Source: an uncultured Tenacibaculum sp. (GTDB lineage: Bacteria > Bacteroidota > Bacteroidia > Flavobacteriales > Flavobacteriaceae). Taken from it: 64,000 nucleotides of DNA. A program made the translations under genes and the position numbers. The notes beneath the pieces are model-generated. The model saw only the letters and a list, made by a program, of their open reading frames with translations, did no database searches and was not told where the DNA came from. The DNA is taken from the NCBI GenBank assembly GCA_947498055.1, contig CANMJA010000008.1, positions 1-64,000 on the forward strand, in the 5' to 3' direction. Positions 52,716 through 62,304 of the stretch are shown here, piece by piece (the first letter of the stretch is position 1; the number at the start of each line of letters is the position of its first letter).

Positions 52716-53084
52716 ATGACAAAAACACAAGCAAGTACAGACGATTTAATTGCAACTATTATTAAAGGAATAGATGATGTTAAAGGTGAGAATATTCAAT
52801 TATTAGACTTAAGAGAGATCGAAAATACAGTATGTGATTATTTTGTAATTTGCACAGGAAACTCAAACACTCAAGTTAATGCGATATCTGGCTCTGTTCA
52901 AAAAGTCGTCAGCAAAGAACTTAAAGATAAACCTTTTAATGTCGAAGGTCAAGGAAACTCTGAATGGGTTTTAATGGATTATGTAAATGTTGTAGTTCAC
53001 ATTTTTCAAAAACATGTTCGAGATTATTACGATATTGAAAGTCTGTGGGGAGACGCTAAAATTACCGAAATAACCCCAGCTTAA
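52716..53084 (+). CDS. rsfS: Ribosome silencing factor RsfS (Iojap)
   Basis: 122 aa. Binds uL14 on the large subunit and blocks subunit joining in starvation. Conserved DDLIATIIKGIDDVKGENIQLLD, YFVICTGNSNTQVNAI and WVLMDYVNVVVHIFQKHVRDYYDIESLW are present. First gene of the rsfS-ftsH-LUD-cdsA-acbp-yceI run. Confidence 0.95.
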   Translation: MTKTQASTDDLIATIIKGIDDVKGENIQLLDLREIENTVCDYFVICTGNSNTQVNAISGSVQKVVSKELKDKPFNVEGQGNSEWVLMDYVNVVVHIFQKHVRDYYDIESLWGDAKITEITPA

Positions 53085-53113
53085 AAATCTCTAATTATTT
53101 CATATAAACTTTT

Positions 53114-55060
53114 ATGGGCGAAAAGAAAAATAATACACCGAAATTTAAATTAAATTCATACTGGATCTATATACCTATTTTACTATTTCTTATAGGTATG
53201 AGTTTCCTCAATAATTCTGGAGGTTTATCTTCTAGAAAAATTGCAAGTAATGAATTTACAGAGATTTTAAATGATAATGATGTAGATAAAATACTTATCA
53301 TAAACAATTCTCGTGCGGAAATTTATATTAAAGAAGAAGCACAAAAAAAAGAAAGACACGAAAAAATTACTAAATCTCCTTTTTTTAGAAAAGGCTCTTA
53401 TTTATACGAGTACAATTTTGGAGATTTACAAAATTTCGAAAACAAATTGAACGAAGCCAAACAAAAAAATAATTTAAGTTTTGATTATTTTAACGACGAG
53501 AGAACTAGTTTTGCCGATACTTTAATTAATTTTTTACCATTTATCATTTTAATAGCCATCTGGTTATTTTTTATGAGAAGAATGTCTGGCGGTGGCGCTG
53601 GAGGTGCTGGTGGAGGTCAGATTTTTAACATTGGTAAATCGAAAGCCAAACTTTTTGACGAAAACACAAAAGTAAAAACTACTTTTAAAAATGTGGCAGG
53701 TTTAGAAGGAGCTAAAGAAGAAGTGCAAGAAATAGTAGACTTTCTAAAAAACCCAGAAAAATACACCAAATTAGGTGGTAAAATACCAAAAGGAGCTTTA
53801 TTAGTAGGCCCTCCTGGTACAGGTAAAACCTTATTAGCTAAAGCAGTTGCTGGTGAAGCTGGAGTTCCTTTCTTCTCTTTATCTGGTTCCGATTTTGTTG
53901 AAATGTTTGTAGGTGTTGGTGCTTCTCGTGTACGTGATTTATTTAAACAAGCACAACAAAAATCTCCTTCTATTATATTTATTGATGAAATAGATGCTAT
54001 TGGACGTGCTCGTGGAAAAAATAGTATGACGGGTGGTAATGATGAACGTGAAAATACCTTAAACCAATTATTAACAGAAATGGATGGTTTTGGTACAGAT
54101 ACTAATGTTATTGTGTTAGCAGCTACCAATCGTGCTGAAATACTTGATAAAGCATTAATGCGTGCTGGTCGTTTTGATAGACAAATTTATGTAGATTTAC
54201 CAGATTTACATGAACGTAGAGAAATTTTTGAAGTACACATAAAACCTTTAAAATTATCTGACAATGCTAATTTAGAATTTCTAGCACAACAAACCCCTGG
54301 ATTTTCAGGTGCAGATATTGCTAACCTATGTAATGAAGCTGCTTTAATTGCTGCCAGAAACAATAAACAAGCAATAGAACACCAAGATTTCTTAGATGCT
54401 GTTGATAGAATTGTTGGTGGTTTAGAAAAGAAAAATAAAGTTATTACTCCAAAAGAGAAAAAAGTAATAGCTTATCATGAAGCGGGTCATGCAACCGTTA
54501 GTTGGATGCTTGAACACGCTGCTCCTTTAGTAAAAGTTACTATCGTTCCTAGAGGTCAATCTTTGGGTGCCGCTTGGTATTTACCAGAAGAAAGAAAAAT
54601 TGTTCAAACAGAACAAATGTTAGACGAAATGTGTGCTACTATGGGTGGTAGAGCCGCTGAAAAATTAATCTTTAATAAAATTTCTACTGGTGCTTTAAGT
54701 GATTTAGAAAAAGTAACTAAACAAGCTCGTGCAATGGTTACTGTATATGGTTTAAATGAAGAAGTAGGTAACGTTACTTATTATGATTCTTCTGGAAATG
54801 ATTCTTTTGTAAAACCATATAGTGAAGAAACTGCTAAAACTATTGATGAAGAAATTTCTAAAATAATAGAAGGACAATATGCTAGAGCTATTGAAATTTT
54901 AGATGAGAATAAAGATAAATTAGATATTTTAGCAGATAAGCTTTTAGAGAAAGAAGTTATATTTAAAGATGACTTAATTGAAATCTTTGGTAAAAGACCT
55001 TTCGACAAAGATAATAAGGTTACAACTACTAATAATGAAGTTGGAACAAAAGAAGATTAA
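53114..55060 (+). CDS. ftsH: ATP-dependent zinc metalloprotease FtsH
   Basis: 648 aa inner-membrane AAA+ protease. Two membrane helices (about 15-35 and 138-155) flank a periplasmic domain. The AAA module has GPPGTGKT, IIFIDEIDAIG and the second region of homology RAGRFDRQI. The Zn site is HEAGH with a downstream acidic ligand in the ALSDLEKVT region. A Gly-rich linker (GGGAGGAGGG) follows helix 2. Degrades misassembled membrane proteins and LpxC-type regulators. 29 nt after rsfS. Confidence 0.98.
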   Translation: MGEKKNNTPKFKLNSYWIYIPILLFLIGMSFLNNSGGLSSRKIASNEFTEILNDNDVDKILIINNSRAEIYIKEEAQKKERHEKITKSPFFRKGSYLYEYNFGDLQNFENKLNEAKQKNNLSFDYFNDERTSFADTLINFLPFIILIAIWLFFMRRMSGGGAGGAGGGQIFNIGKSKAKLFDENTKVKTTFKNVAGLEGAKEEVQEIVDFLKNPEKYTKLGGKIPKGALLVGPPGTGKTLLAKAVAGEAGVPFFSLSGSDFVEMFVGVGASRVRDLFKQAQQKSPSIIFIDEIDAIGRARGKNSMTGGNDERENTLNQLLTEMDGFGTDTNVIVLAATNRAEILDKALMRAGRFDRQIYVDLPDLHERREIFEVHIKPLKLSDNANLEFLAQQTPGFSGADIANLCNEAALIAARNNKQAIEHQDFLDAVDRIVGGLEKKNKVITPKEKKVIAYHEAGHATVSWMLEHAAPLVKVTIVPRGQSLGAAWYLPEERKIVQTEQMLDEMCATMGGRAAEKLIFNKISTGALSDLEKVTKQARAMVTVYGLNEEVGNVTYYDSSGNDSFVKPYSEETAKTIDEEISKIIEGQYARAIEILDENKDKLDILADKLLEKEVIFKDDLIEIFGKRPFDKDNKVTTTNNEVGTKED

Positions 55061-55087
55061 ATATAAATATTAAAGTAATTCTTTTTA

Positions 55088-55678
55088 ATGAACTTTTTAA
55101 AAAAGTTATTAAAATCATTTAAAGAATCGGATAAAGATAAACAGATTAACAAACAACCTGTGCAATTATCTTTAGACGATTCTTTTGTGCATCATTTTAT
55201 TAACAAGGGAGGCAAATTCCTGTATTCAACTAAAATAGAAGAGGTTGCTGTTAATTTGAATCATATTTTACAAGAAAACAATTGGAATCAAATTATTTGT
55301 AATGATATTGATTTATTAACCCTTACAAAAAAAATGGATGTTAAAGTAAACAACGATTATAAACAAAAGTTACCCATATTCATAACTTGCGAACATTTAG
55401 TTGCTAATTCTGGTGAAATATTACTCTCTTCTAATCAAATTGGAAGTAATAAACTACCTAGCTTATCTGAGAATTTTATTATTTATGCCACCACTAGTCA
55501 ATTAGTAAAAAACATTGGTGAAGGTTTAACAGGTATAAAAATGAATTTTAAAGGAAACATACCAACTAATATTTGCTCTATTAAAAATTATACACTCACA
55601 AATTCTGAGGATAATTTTTTAAGTTACGGTAATAGTAACTCTAAAAATTTATATTTGCTTCTTTTTGAAGACCTATAA
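55088..55678 (+). CDS. LUD-domain (LutC/YkgG-type) protein
   Basis: 196 aa. Retains the domain landmarks: IFITCEHLVANSGEILLSS (the usual AxxGxxGxLL-type loop), FIIYATTSQLVKNIGEG and a C-terminal YLLLFEDL. Lactate-utilisation LutC partners are absent; in Flavobacteria this gene is fixed between ftsH and cdsA, so a different role is likely. Role unknown. Ends one base before the cdsA ATG. Confidence 0.82.
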   Translation: MNFLKKLLKSFKESDKDKQINKQPVQLSLDDSFVHHFINKGGKFLYSTKIEEVAVNLNHILQENNWNQIICNDIDLLTLTKKMDVKVNNDYKQKLPIFITCEHLVANSGEILLSSNQIGSNKLPSLSENFIIYATTSQLVKNIGEGLTGIKMNFKGNIPTNICSIKNYTLTNSEDNFLSYGNSNSKNLYLLLFEDL

Positions 55679-55679
55679 T

Positions 55680-56477
55680 ATGAATAACTTTTTAACTCGA
55701 AGTATTTCAGCACTTGTATATGCTGGCATATTTATTTTTTCGATTTTCTTTTCTAAAGAAACTTATATTGGACTAATAACTATTTTTTCTAGTATTTGTA
55801 TTTGGGAGTTTTCTAAAATTATAAACTCTAAAGCTAAAGTTTTATACTTATCTTTAATTTTACTACTAATAATAGCTAACTATTATAACTTAATTAATTA
55901 TTCTTTTATTTTAGTAATGCTTGCTTTATGCTTGCTAAATTCTACTTTTTTAATTCTAAATTTATTTTCTAAATCTTATATCAGATTACGAGAATTTCAA
56001 CGCCTTATCATACAAAGTAGTTATATTGTTTTATCTTTCTTTTTTCTTGCTTACCTTCCTTTTGTAAAAAAAATATACGACCCTTATTTAATTGCGTATA
56101 TAATTTTAATTATTTGGGCTAATGATAGTTTTGCATACATCATAGGTAAAAACTTTGGAAAGCATAAACTATTTGAACGTATATCTCCTAAAAAAACTGT
56201 TGAAGGTTTTATAGGAGGGCTTTCTTTTTCTGTTATTGTAAGCTTAATAATTGCTAATTTCTTCAGTAATTACTCTGTACTAAATTGGATTATTATTGCA
56301 ATAATTGTATCTGTTTTTGGTACGTTTGGAGATTTGGTAGAAAGTAAATTTAAACGACAAGCTAATGTAAAAGATAGTGGAAATATTATGCCAGGACATG
56401 GTGGCTTATTAGATAGATTAGATAGCTTGTTTTTTCTTGCTCCATTCGTATATTTGTATCTGCATTTTTTGCTTTAA
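55680..56477 (+). CDS. cdsA: Phosphatidate cytidylyltransferase
   Basis: About 265 aa from ATG 55680, one base after the LUD stop. Makes CDP-diacylglycerol for phospholipid synthesis. Eight or so membrane spans and the family signature in the C-terminal third: IWANDSFAYIIGKNFGKHKL, SPKKTVEGFIGG, and FGDLVESKFKRQANVKDSGNIMPGHGGLLDRLDSL. Followed by the ACBP gene 1 nt later. Confidence 0.95.
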   Translation: MNNFLTRSISALVYAGIFIFSIFFSKETYIGLITIFSSICIWEFSKIINSKAKVLYLSLILLLIIANYYNLINYSFILVMLALCLLNSTFLILNLFSKSYIRLREFQRLIIQSSYIVLSFFFLAYLPFVKKIYDPYLIAYIILIIWANDSFAYIIGKNFGKHKLFERISPKKTVEGFIGGLSFSVIVSLIIANFFSNYSVLNWIIIAIIVSVFGTFGDLVESKFKRQANVKDSGNIMPGHGGLLDRLDSLFFLAPFVYLYLHFLL

Positions 56478-56478
56478 A

Positions 56479-56748
56479 ATGATATCTAAGCTAGACATAG
56501 AATTTAACAATGCTGTAAAAAAAATATCTGAAACAAAAGAAAAACTTGCGCCAGATATTTTATTAAGGCTTTATGCTTTTTATAAACAAGCAACAAAAGG
56601 AGATAATTTTTCATTAAATTCTTCTGATGAAGACAATTTAAAAAATGCTTTTAAGTTTAATGCTTGGGTACAATTAAAAGGAATGAATGAAATAGAAGCC
56701 AAACAAAATTATATCAAACTAGTTAACACAACCTTAAATAATTTATAA
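56479..56748 (+). CDS. Acyl-CoA-binding protein
   Basis: 89 aa from ATG 56479; the upstream open frame overlaps cdsA. Four-helix ACBP with LRLYAFYKQATKGDN, the acyl-CoA-binding YKQAT motif, and FKFNAWVQLKGMNEIEA. Small cytosolic carriers of long-chain acyl-CoA; common in this operon of Flavobacteria. Its stop overlaps the yceI ATG (TAATG). Confidence 0.92.
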   Translation: MISKLDIEFNNAVKKISETKEKLAPDILLRLYAFYKQATKGDNFSLNSSDEDNLKNAFKFNAWVQLKGMNEIEAKQNYIKLVNTTLNNL

Positions 56749-57377
56749 TGAAATCAATTTTAACCCTAATGAGTTTATCTTTACTTGTATTTCAATTTAC
56801 TTCATGTAAATCGGAAGAGAAAAAAGATGAGAAAAAAGAAACGCCTGTTGTTGTAGAAAAAACAGCACCTTATTCTCTAAAAAATGCAGAGAATAATATT
56901 AATTTCGTAGCCTACAAAACAACAGAAAAAGTTCCTGTAAAAGGTTCTTTTAAAGAAATTGAATTACTAAAAGGAGGAGAAGGCAACTCTATAAAGGAGG
57001 CCATAAATGGTACCGAATTTAAAATTCCTGTAAGTAGTATTGAAACTAAAGACAATGGTAGAAACCTTAAAATTAGAAAATTCTTTTTTGGTGTTATGGA
57101 GAATACTATTTCTTTAACTGGTAAATTAATGATTGAAAATGATAGTATGGGAAGCGCGTCGTTTACAATGAATAGTGTTACAGAAAAATTACCTTTTAAG
57201 TATTCTATTAATGGTAAAACATTTACTATGAATACTATTATGGATATAGATAAATGGAATGCTAAGAATGCTGTAGATTCTTTAAATGTAGCTTGTAAAG
57301 ACTTACACAAAGGAGCTGATGGTGTTTCTAAAACTTGGAGTGAAGTTGCTATTAATGCTGTTTGTACTTTTAAGTAA
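56748..57377 (+). CDS. YceI-like lipoprotein
   Basis: 209 aa. Lipoprotein signal LTLMSLSLLVFQFTSC with C20, a Lys/Glu linker (KSEEKKDEKKE), then a lipocalin-like YceI domain (NNINFVAYKTTEKVPVKGSF, NGTEFKIPVSSIETKDNGRN). YceI proteins bind isoprenoid-type lipids in the periplasm. Last gene of the run; a long palindrome follows. Confidence 0.88.
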   Translation: MKSILTLMSLSLLVFQFTSCKSEEKKDEKKETPVVVEKTAPYSLKNAENNINFVAYKTTEKVPVKGSFKEIELLKGGEGNSIKEAINGTEFKIPVSSIETKDNGRNLKIRKFFFGVMENTISLTGKLMIENDSMGSASFTMNSVTEKLPFKYSINGKTFTMNTIMDIDKWNAKNAVDSLNVACKDLHKGADGVSKTWSEVAINAVCTFK

Positions 57378-57396
57378 AAAACCTATTTTTAATACC

Positions 57397-57448
57397 AAAT
57401 TTAAAGCGACCGTTTGAAAATTAATTTTCAAACGGTCGCTTTAAATTT
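57397..57448. terminator. 52-bp perfect palindrome after yceI
   Basis: Two 26-bp arms (57397-57422 and 57423-57448) are exact reverse complements with no spacer; the inner part reads GCGACCGTTTG / CAAACGGTCGC. It lies 20 nt after the yceI stop and probably ends transcription in both directions, although a strong T run is missing. Confidence 0.7.
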
Positions 57449-57734
57449 TAACTTATTTTATTTAGCTCATCAAACTTTAGTGTCTAAATCATCTCCTTTT
57501 TGTTTGGCTACAGCCTTATCATAATTCTCTTTGCTAGTGCTAATAATTTTCATATTCCTTCTATATTTGCTTTGATTGCATATACCTATCAAAACAAATA
57601 ATAAAACTATCATTAATCGTTTTTAAATTGTCTTTATCGATATAATTTCCCATCGAAAATCACTCAATAACAATTTAAAAAGTTAAAACCCTTACCTTGA
57701 ATTCAGGTAATATATTGCCTATTTTTAAGTTCAT
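57449..57734. other. Intergenic DNA, only doubtful short frames
   Basis: On the minus strand two short frames (30 aa starting MGNYIDKDNL, and 27 aa MKIISTSKENYDKAVAKQKG at 57553-57470) are separated by stops. Neither has a recognisable family; they may be remnants. No promoter of note. Confidence 0.35.
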
Positions 57735-59282
57735 TCAATGAACATTTTGCATCCTCCTTTTTATGGGTTTTCTAAAAAGCACAACTAACAAACCTAAAGT
57801 TATCGAGATAACTCCAAAATTTGCATACACAGACACATAATTATATAATTGTTGAAAAGCTTCGTTTTTTTGAATAACTACCTCCCAAGAAAGACCTGTT
57901 ATAAATTCAGAAACATCTCCATAGATACCTTCAGAAAACAAACTAGTTTCACCTTCTTTTACAGTTGTTAAACTTGCTATTTTTCCAGCAAAAAAATGTC
58001 CAAAGAAATTTGCAGAAAACCAAACTCCCATAATAAAGGCAATATATTTAACAGGGGATAATTCTGTCATTTTCGACAAGCCAATTGGAGATAAAAACAA
58101 CTCCCCTATTGTTAATACTAAATACCCTAATAATAAATAAAACATAGGTGTTTTGGCGAATTCATCTACCTGTTGTGCAGATACTCCAAAAATTACAAAA
58201 CCTAAGCCCAAAAAGAATAACCCTAATCCAAACTTAATTACAGAATTCGGATTCTTTTTCAACCTCGTAAGATATGTCCACAACATAGAAAAAGGAATCG
58301 CTAATAAAATAATAAATCCTGAATTAACGCTATTGGTTTGTGCTGCATTTAAACCTACTAAATTTACACTTCTGTCTGCAAATAAGGTTAAGGAGCTTCC
58401 TGCTTGTTCAAAGATTGCAGAAAATAATGTATACAACACTGTAAAATAAGTTGCAACCACTAGTTTTTTACGCTCAGATTCCGTTACTTTTTTAAGGGTT
58501 GAAGCCAAAAATAAAATTAAAAACAGCGTTACTACCCAAACTAAATAATGTTCAAACTCATAAAATCGAACAATCAATGCAAAAATAGGAACTGCTAAAA
58601 ATGCACCAATAACTACCAAGTTTCCTGTTTTTATACCTACCCACTTCTGGTTATATTTTTCTTTATCAGGAATTAAACCTTTCTGTTCAAAAACATGATT
58701 ATTTAATCCTCTATTAAAAACAAAAAGACCTAATAACATTCCTATTCCTGCTAATACAAACCCATAATGCCAACCGTAAGATTCCGCTAACCATGCACAT
58801 AATAATGGTGCTACAGCTCCGCCAATATTAATTCCCATATAAAAAATGGTAAAACCAGCATCTCTTCTTGTATCATTATCTTCGTATAATTTACCTACAA
58901 AAGAAGATATATTAGGTTTAAAAAAACCATTTCCTATTATAATTAAAGAAAGAGAGCTATAAAAAAATATAGGAGCTTCAAAGGTTAGAAAAAAATGACC
59001 TAATGCCATTAATATTCCTCCTAATACAATTGCTTTTCTGAAGCCCAATATTTTATCAGCAAGCATTCCTCCTATTAATGGTGTTACATATACTAAGGAC
59101 ATATATGCTGCATAAATTCCGAATGACATTTCATCTGAAAACAATAAATGTTTCGTCATATACAACACTAATAAAGCCCTCATTCCGTAGAAAGAAAAAC
59201 GCTCCCATAATTCTGCAAAAAACAAATACAATAATCCTTTTGGATGCCCAAAAACATCTTGTGTAGATCTTAAATTACTCAT
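57735..59282 (-). CDS. Proton-dependent oligopeptide (POT/PTR) transporter
   Basis: 515 aa major-facilitator protein with about 14 membrane spans. ELWERFSFYGMRALLVLYM carries the conserved ExxER-type motif; FTIFYMGINIGGAVAPLLCAWLAESYGWHYGFVLAG is the PTR2 signature; FLSPIGLSKMTELSP is typical of bacterial POTs. Takes up di- and tripeptides with protons. Monocistronic; a near-consensus -7 (TACATTCG on the minus strand) lies 20-30 nt upstream. Confidence 0.94.
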   Translation of the reverse strand: MSNLRSTQDVFGHPKGLLYLFFAELWERFSFYGMRALLVLYMTKHLLFSDEMSFGIYAAYMSLVYVTPLIGGMLADKILGFRKAIVLGGILMALGHFFLTFEAPIFFYSSLSLIIIGNGFFKPNISSFVGKLYEDNDTRRDAGFTIFYMGINIGGAVAPLLCAWLAESYGWHYGFVLAGIGMLLGLFVFNRGLNNHVFEQKGLIPDKEKYNQKWVGIKTGNLVVIGAFLAVPIFALIVRFYEFEHYLVWVVTLFLILFLASTLKKVTESERKKLVVATYFTVLYTLFSAIFEQAGSSLTLFADRSVNLVGLNAAQTNSVNSGFIILLAIPFSMLWTYLTRLKKNPNSVIKFGLGLFFLGLGFVIFGVSAQQVDEFAKTPMFYLLLGYLVLTIGELFLSPIGLSKMTELSPVKYIAFIMGVWFSANFFGHFFAGKIASLTTVKEGETSLFSEGIYGDVSEFITGLSWEVVIQKNEAFQQLYNYVSVYANFGVISITLGLLVVLFRKPIKRRMQNVH

Positions 59283-59564
59283 ATAAAATAGTTTTAGGCG
59301 AATGTATTTTTCACTTCAACTATTTAAAAGTGTTGTAGTAAATTGTTATAAAAAATAAGACTTTGTGAGTTTTTGTGAGTTATCATTCCTTTTTTTTAAG
59401 CATTAACAGTTTATTAATTAAGTAATTTAAACTCTCCTTAAAAGAGTTTAAAAACAGTACTCTTAGATAAAAAAAGAACATCGTACTCTTTTTAAACAAC
59501 CTAACAAGGGGTGGATACAAACCTATTTTAAAATATTGAATAATTCTAGATCTTATATTTTAAT
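59283..59564. other. Intergenic DNA upstream of the peptide transporter
   Basis: Contains an inverted repeat TTTAAACTCT / AGAGTTTAAA near 59427-59453 and a weak AAAAAGA/TCTTTTT hairpin near 59473-59495. CAAACCTA (59518-59525) reads as TAGGTTTG on the minus strand, a possible -7 element. No gene. Confidence 0.35.
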
Positions 59565-60108
59565 AAACCACTATGGACTGAAAGTGCCATAGTTTTTGTT
59601 ACGACTGAAAGTCATTCTAATATGAAATTTGAACCGTCATCATCTGGCTTTCTATGACGTTCTAGATATTCATTTACCATTTCATCTGTAATATTACCAG
59701 TACTTCAACATCCATAACCTATACCCCAAAAATGACGACCCCAGTAACGTTTATTAAGTTCAGGAAACTCTTGTTGTAATTTCCTTGAACTTCTACCCTT
59801 TAAACGCTTTACCAAATCACTCACTGATAATGAAGGACGGTATTCAACATGCATATGAACATGATTCTTCGAAACTACTCCTTTCTGAATATGAACATTC
59901 TCAGATTCACAAACCTGCTTCAAAATTGTTCGACACCTTATCTTTATATCTCCATTTAAAACGTCATACCTATACTTCGTACTCCAAACTATATGCACCG
60001 TTAAACGACTTACTGAATGACTATTACTTCTTTGAACAACTGACATCCTATAAATGTAATGAAAGTTTTAGAAGCTAAAGCGAGATGCACTAAAGTGCAT
60101 AGTTTTAA
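59565..60108 (-). mobile_element. IS200/IS605-family element (degenerate)
   Basis: A single-transposase element without terminal inverted repeats. The two ends carry the related subterminal hairpins expected of Y1 elements: CTATGG/CCATAG (59571-59592) at the transposase 3' side and ATGCACT/AGTGCAT (60085-60100) at its 5' side, each preceded by AAAACTATG on the minus strand. No TnpB gene. Exact boundaries are estimates. Confidence 0.75.
59612..60046 (-). pseudogene. tnpA: IS200/IS605 TnpA transposase with an in-frame stop
   Basis: 144-codon frame broken by a TGA at codon 114 (59707-59705). Before it lie the HUH motif HVHMHV (about 66-71), VHIVWSTKYRYDVL and YWGRHFWGIGYGC. After it the same frame continues STGNITDEMVNEYLERHRKPDD to a normal TGA at 59614-59612. 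The Tyr in NEY, the expected Y1 nucleophile, is downstream of the nonsense codon, so the translated 113-aa product should be inactive. The TGA probably replaced a TGG tryptophan codon (GYGCW). Confidence 0.88.
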
Positions 60109-60426
60109 CTATTTTTGAGACCAATAAAGGAAGGAAAATTTTAGTAGCTACTAAAAATAATATCATTTTAAAAGTTTATGCATTTATTAAAATGGAAGAG
60201 ATCTTCGTTATGATTATGAATCCGCTAAATAGGGTTTCTCCAAAAGCACAAGGTAGAGTGGTTATTTATTAGGAAAACCTATTATAAAGATGTAATATTC
60301 AAATGGGGTTTAAATTGAAATAAATCAAAGTATGGAATGATTGTACAATTATTACTACTATTAAAAACTGCATAAATAGTAAAGACAAATTAAAAGTAAT
60401 ATTTAATTCCTATGTAATTAACTTTT
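60109..60426. other. Non-coding stretch beside the IS element
   Basis: No open frame longer than about 30 codons on either strand. Base composition around 60200-60270 (AGATCTTCG, CCGCTAAATAGGG, CAAGGTAGAGTGG) looks coding-like but is interrupted by stops in all frames, so it may be a gene remnant. No promoter or terminator recognised. Confidence 0.35.
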
Positions 60427-62223
60427 TTAATTCTTTACCCATTGGATATAATAATCTATTGAATAATAACTCTTAGAAACATCTTTTTTAATTAAATCAT
60501 TTTTTTGATATTTAAAACTAAAAGTGTTTAAATCTAAAAAACTTATTTCTCCTTCTGAAAGATAACTTAGTGTATTTTCATCATAAAAACTAAAATTAGA
60601 AATAGGGTGTTTACTAGCCGAGATTGGAATTATTTTTTTTATCTTTTGTTTTTTTTTATCTATTATATATAGAACGTCTTCATTAGAGCTCTTTATATGA
60701 TCTGATGAATAATAAAGAAAAATAGATTTAGTGTTTTCTATAGAAATTTTAATATCTCTTTTTTCTTCAAAATTTAAAAAATTTAATAGTTCTCCTGTAC
60801 GAACATCAATAAACAACAAATTCCCTTCTGTATTTTCCCAAAAAAAATCTTTTTTCTTAGTTGGTGAAAAATCTTTTTTAATTTTTTTTAAACTATTTTT
60901 TGTTTTTCTTTCCCATAAAATTACATCCTTTTTTGTATCATACCCTACTTTTAAACCTCTTTCATCTCCAAAAATTAAAACTTTATCTATTAATTTTTGT
61001 GAATTATAAAGTGGTACATGGTCAAGAGTATTTAAAATTTTATCTACTTCCCCACTTTTTTTATCAATTTTAAACATCTCGAATACTCCTGATTTGTAAA
61101 CATATTTATTATCAAAAATAAATTTTCTACTTCCATAGGATCCATATTCTTGAGTCCATTGTAATTCACCATTATAGCGATTTAAACAATAAATATTTTT
61201 TCCATCATTTATAAATACTAAGTCATCTGACACTTGTGCATATTGACCAAACATCATATTGTTTCCTTTAAATTTCTTTTTAGAACTAGGATACAACTCA
61301 AAAGGAGCTTCTTTATGAGGAGTTAAAACACTCCAATAGACCTCTCCATTATTAGCGTTTAATGCTTGCACTCCTATTTCTGAAGCTACATAAATTACGC
61401 CTTTATAATTCGTAAATTTATTACGTTGATTTCCTCCTAAGTTTGGCGTTTCATATTTCCAAATTAAATTTGTTTTTTCTTTATCTAATGCAAAAATATT
61501 TGAAGTAGTGTTGTTGTAAATAATTAAAGAATTGTTGTCAATTTTGTTATCGTTAGGAACAATTTTGTTCAGTTCTGTTTTTATATTTACTTTTTTATTT
61601 GGAAGAAAATTATCAAAAGAGTATTTATAATTATCAAACCCTTTTTCTTTAGAGAATTTCACAGATTTAATAGCTGTTTTCGAATTACTACGTCTTAAAT
61701 ATTTTTTAAGGAAAAGAATATAAGTGTGTTTATTAAACTTAATGTTTTCTGAATACATTAATAAACCTTGTTCATGTAAATCAGTAAATGTTACATTATC
61801 TTTAAGTTCAAAACCTTTAATAACACAATTTACTTCAATATTACCTTTATTCTTTTTCTTAAACTCTGTTCTATATAAAATATTTTCTACATTTTCTTTT
61901 AGTTCATCGTATGCAACTTGACTTATTGGTTTTCCTATTCCAATTTGATATAGTTCAAATTTTATGCTCCCTACAACATGAAATTCATTTTTATTAATCT
62001 CTATAATAGAATCTTTCTTATGATAAAAAGAGTCTTTTTTCTGATTTTTAATAGCACTTTTTATAGATTCTTTAATTTTATCTAATTTATATTCAACACT
62101 AAAATTTTCTATGATAGGTTTCTTATTATTTATTATCATTTGAGCATTTAACCCTATGTTAACAAATACTGCTATAAAAAACACACATAAAAACTGACGG
62201 ACTCTTAAACAAAAAACAATCAT
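60427..62223 (-). CDS. Exported PQQ-type beta-propeller protein
   Basis: 598 aa. Signal peptide (FLCVFFIAVFVNIGLNA). Residues 30-200 are a charged N-terminal region; from about 235 WD/PQQ-like blades repeat (FALDKEKTNLIWKYETPNLGG, VQALNANNGEVYWSVL, YCLNRYNGELQWTQEYGS, FIDVRTGELLNF). It lacks the Trp-docking pattern of quinoprotein dehydrogenases, so a structural or binding role is more likely than catalysis. Monocistronic; function unknown. Confidence 0.78.
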   Translation of the reverse strand: MIVFCLRVRQFLCVFFIAVFVNIGLNAQMIINNKKPIIENFSVEYKLDKIKESIKSAIKNQKKDSFYHKKDSIIEINKNEFHVVGSIKFELYQIGIGKPISQVAYDELKENVENILYRTEFKKKNKGNIEVNCVIKGFELKDNVTFTDLHEQGLLMYSENIKFNKHTYILFLKKYLRRSNSKTAIKSVKFSKEKGFDNYKYSFDNFLPNKKVNIKTELNKIVPNDNKIDNNSLIIYNNTTSNIFALDKEKTNLIWKYETPNLGGNQRNKFTNYKGVIYVASEIGVQALNANNGEVYWSVLTPHKEAPFELYPSSKKKFKGNNMMFGQYAQVSDDLVFINDGKNIYCLNRYNGELQWTQEYGSYGSRKFIFDNKYVYKSGVFEMFKIDKKSGEVDKILNTLDHVPLYNSQKLIDKVLIFGDERGLKVGYDTKKDVILWERKTKNSLKKIKKDFSPTKKKDFFWENTEGNLLFIDVRTGELLNFLNFEEKRDIKISIENTKSIFLYYSSDHIKSSNEDVLYIIDKKKQKIKKIIPISASKHPISNFSFYDENTLSYLSEGEISFLDLNTFSFKYQKNDLIKKDVSKSYYSIDYYIQWVKN

Positions 62224-62304
62224 AAATTTGATTTTTTAAAAACGCTAATTTATTATTTTTCACAAAAAAAATGTTCTTTTCTATATTTTAATAAATTAGA
62301 TATA

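Noticed and set aside
57470..57553. 27-aa minus-strand frame starting MKIISTSKENYDKAV
   Set aside because: Too short, no family, preceded by stops in frame; at best a remnant.
59470..59525. Short minus-strand small RNA from TAGGTTTG
   Set aside because: The putative terminator stem is only 7 A/T-rich pairs and the transcript would be about 40 nt with no further structure; evidence too thin.
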